This document shows, piece by piece, positions 47,916 through 48,468 of a DNA stretch of 48,468 nt. The first letter of the stretch is position 1. Every line of letters begins with the position of its first letter. Source of the DNA: Actinomadura kijaniata NBRC 14229 (GTDB lineage: Bacteria > Actinomycetota > Actinomycetes > Streptosporangiales > Streptosporangiaceae); contig NZ_BCQR01000090.1 of NCBI RefSeq assembly GCF_001552175.1, positions 1-48,468 of the forward strand. The letters run 5' to 3'. The notes beneath the pieces were generated by a model. That model saw nothing but the letters and a program-made list of their open reading frames with translations, was not told where the DNA came from and did no database searches. Both the position numbers and the translations under genes were made by a program.

Positions 47916-48468
47916 GGCGGGAACAGGCGCTCGCACTCCCGCCGGACCCGTTCGGCGCGCGCCGGGTCGGCGGCCGGGCAGTGCCGGACGATCCAGCGGC
48001 GGACCTGGCGGGCGCGCAGCAGCGGCACCCCGTTGACCGCCACCCGCCGCAGCAGCGGCAGGTCGCCGCCGTGCACGGCCAGCACCGCCCGCACCTCCAC
48101 CGGCCCGCCCAGCGCCCGCGCCAGCTCCTCGCGGACCCGGCGCGCCTCGTACCGCGCGGGCTGCACCGTGCGTCCGGTGCGGCACAACCGGCGGCCGCGC
48201 GCCCAGTTCTTGGAGTCCACCAGCACCACGGTCCCGGCCGGGGTGATCACCAGATGGTCCAGGTTGGCGCGGCCGCGCGGCAGGGCCCGGTCGTGCAGCA
48301 CCGCGAACCCGGCCCGTTCCAGCGGCCGCAGCAGCCGGGCGGTGCGGCGCTCGCCCAGCGCCCCGCGCGCCCACGACCGCGCGGCGTCGGTGCGGTGCAG
48401 CCACAGCGTCGTGCCGCCCGCGCCCCACAGCGCCCCCACCAGCAGGCCGGCCCAGCCGCCCAGCAGCA
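47888..48468 (-). CDS. NERD-domain (nuclease-related) membrane protein, N-terminus outside window
   Basis: The frame is open to the window edge, so the start is missing; a GTG at 48439 is possible but the upstream residues read LLGGWAGLLV, extending a membrane segment. The middle is a NERD domain (GALGERRTARLLRPLERAGF, HDRALPRGRANLDHLVITPA, GTVVLVDSKNW), with the Asp and Lys of the restriction-endonuclease-like fold. The tail is an Arg-rich helix. NERD proteins are tied to DNA processing, but the role is unknown. The end overlaps the UvrA-like gene by 28 bp (convergent). Confidence 0.88.

Overview
The window is a GC-rich stretch (roughly 70-75% G+C by eye) with GTG/ATG starts, GGAGG-type ribosome binding sites, several likely leaderless transcripts, and LuxR/NarL regulators, DUF1707, DUF3152, TerD, WYL and MmyB-type XRE proteins. 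This points to a filamentous actinomycete chromosome, most like Streptosporangiales/Thermomonosporaceae (Actinomadura-like); the genus is inference. No rRNA, tRNA, CRISPR array, intact transposase or prophage was seen. The only mobile-DNA trace is a wrecked serine-recombinase/HTH fragment near 19.1 kb.

Layout. 0-6 kb: end of a large LuxR-type regulator, a cupin protein, DUF1330 and SnoaL-like proteins, a secreted C39-type cysteine peptidase, then an MmyB-type XRE regulator facing a flavodoxin-fold NAD(P)H oxidoreductase. 6-12 kb: a small conserved-looking ORF followed by glmS, a HAD phosphatase, a DUF1707 membrane protein, a DedA protein and a PAP2 phosphatase. 11.7-16.5 kb: two NarL/DesK-type two-component systems arranged back to back. 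16.5-18.2 kb: an ECF sigma factor translationally coupled to a protein that joins an O6-alkylguanine methyltransferase domain to a C-terminal Ada zinc domain. 18.2-23.1 kb: YigZ, a gene-poor scar, a small membrane protein, DUF3152, a HAD-IIA phosphatase facing a RidA protein, and TerD. 23.2-27.7 kb: a small acyl-chain locus (acyl-CoA oxidase and acyltransferase on one strand, a KAS III enzyme diverging). 27.7-29.6 kb: XRE-cupin regulator and azlCD export genes with an operator array. 29.7-33.6 kb: a complete sulfonate operon (permease, binding lipoprotein, ATPase, SsuD-like monooxygenase). 33.6-48.5 kb: a methyltransferase, SRPBCC proteins, a two-domain secreted glycosidase, a serine hydrolase, a LysE exporter, a class-V PLP enzyme facing a LysR regulator, a Tat-exported PhoX-like protein, an exported beta-carbonic anhydrase, a WYL regulator facing a short UvrA-like ATPase, and the end of a NERD-domain membrane protein.

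The most distinctive item is the ECF sigma/MGMT-Ada pair, which could form a direct alkylation-sensing switch without an AraC-type activator. Also unusual are a histidine kinase with an extra membrane segment and outside domain after its ATPase domain, a KAS III/acyltransferase/acyl-CoA oxidase mini-cluster with no carrier protein in sight, and several ordered operator or repeat arrays (10-bp phased repeats at 5.2 kb, four 14-bp repeats upstream of terD, three GTTC-N8-GAAC sites over the azlC start, seven 13-bp repeats before the azlCD terminator). All functions are read from sequence motifs only; no database search was possible.
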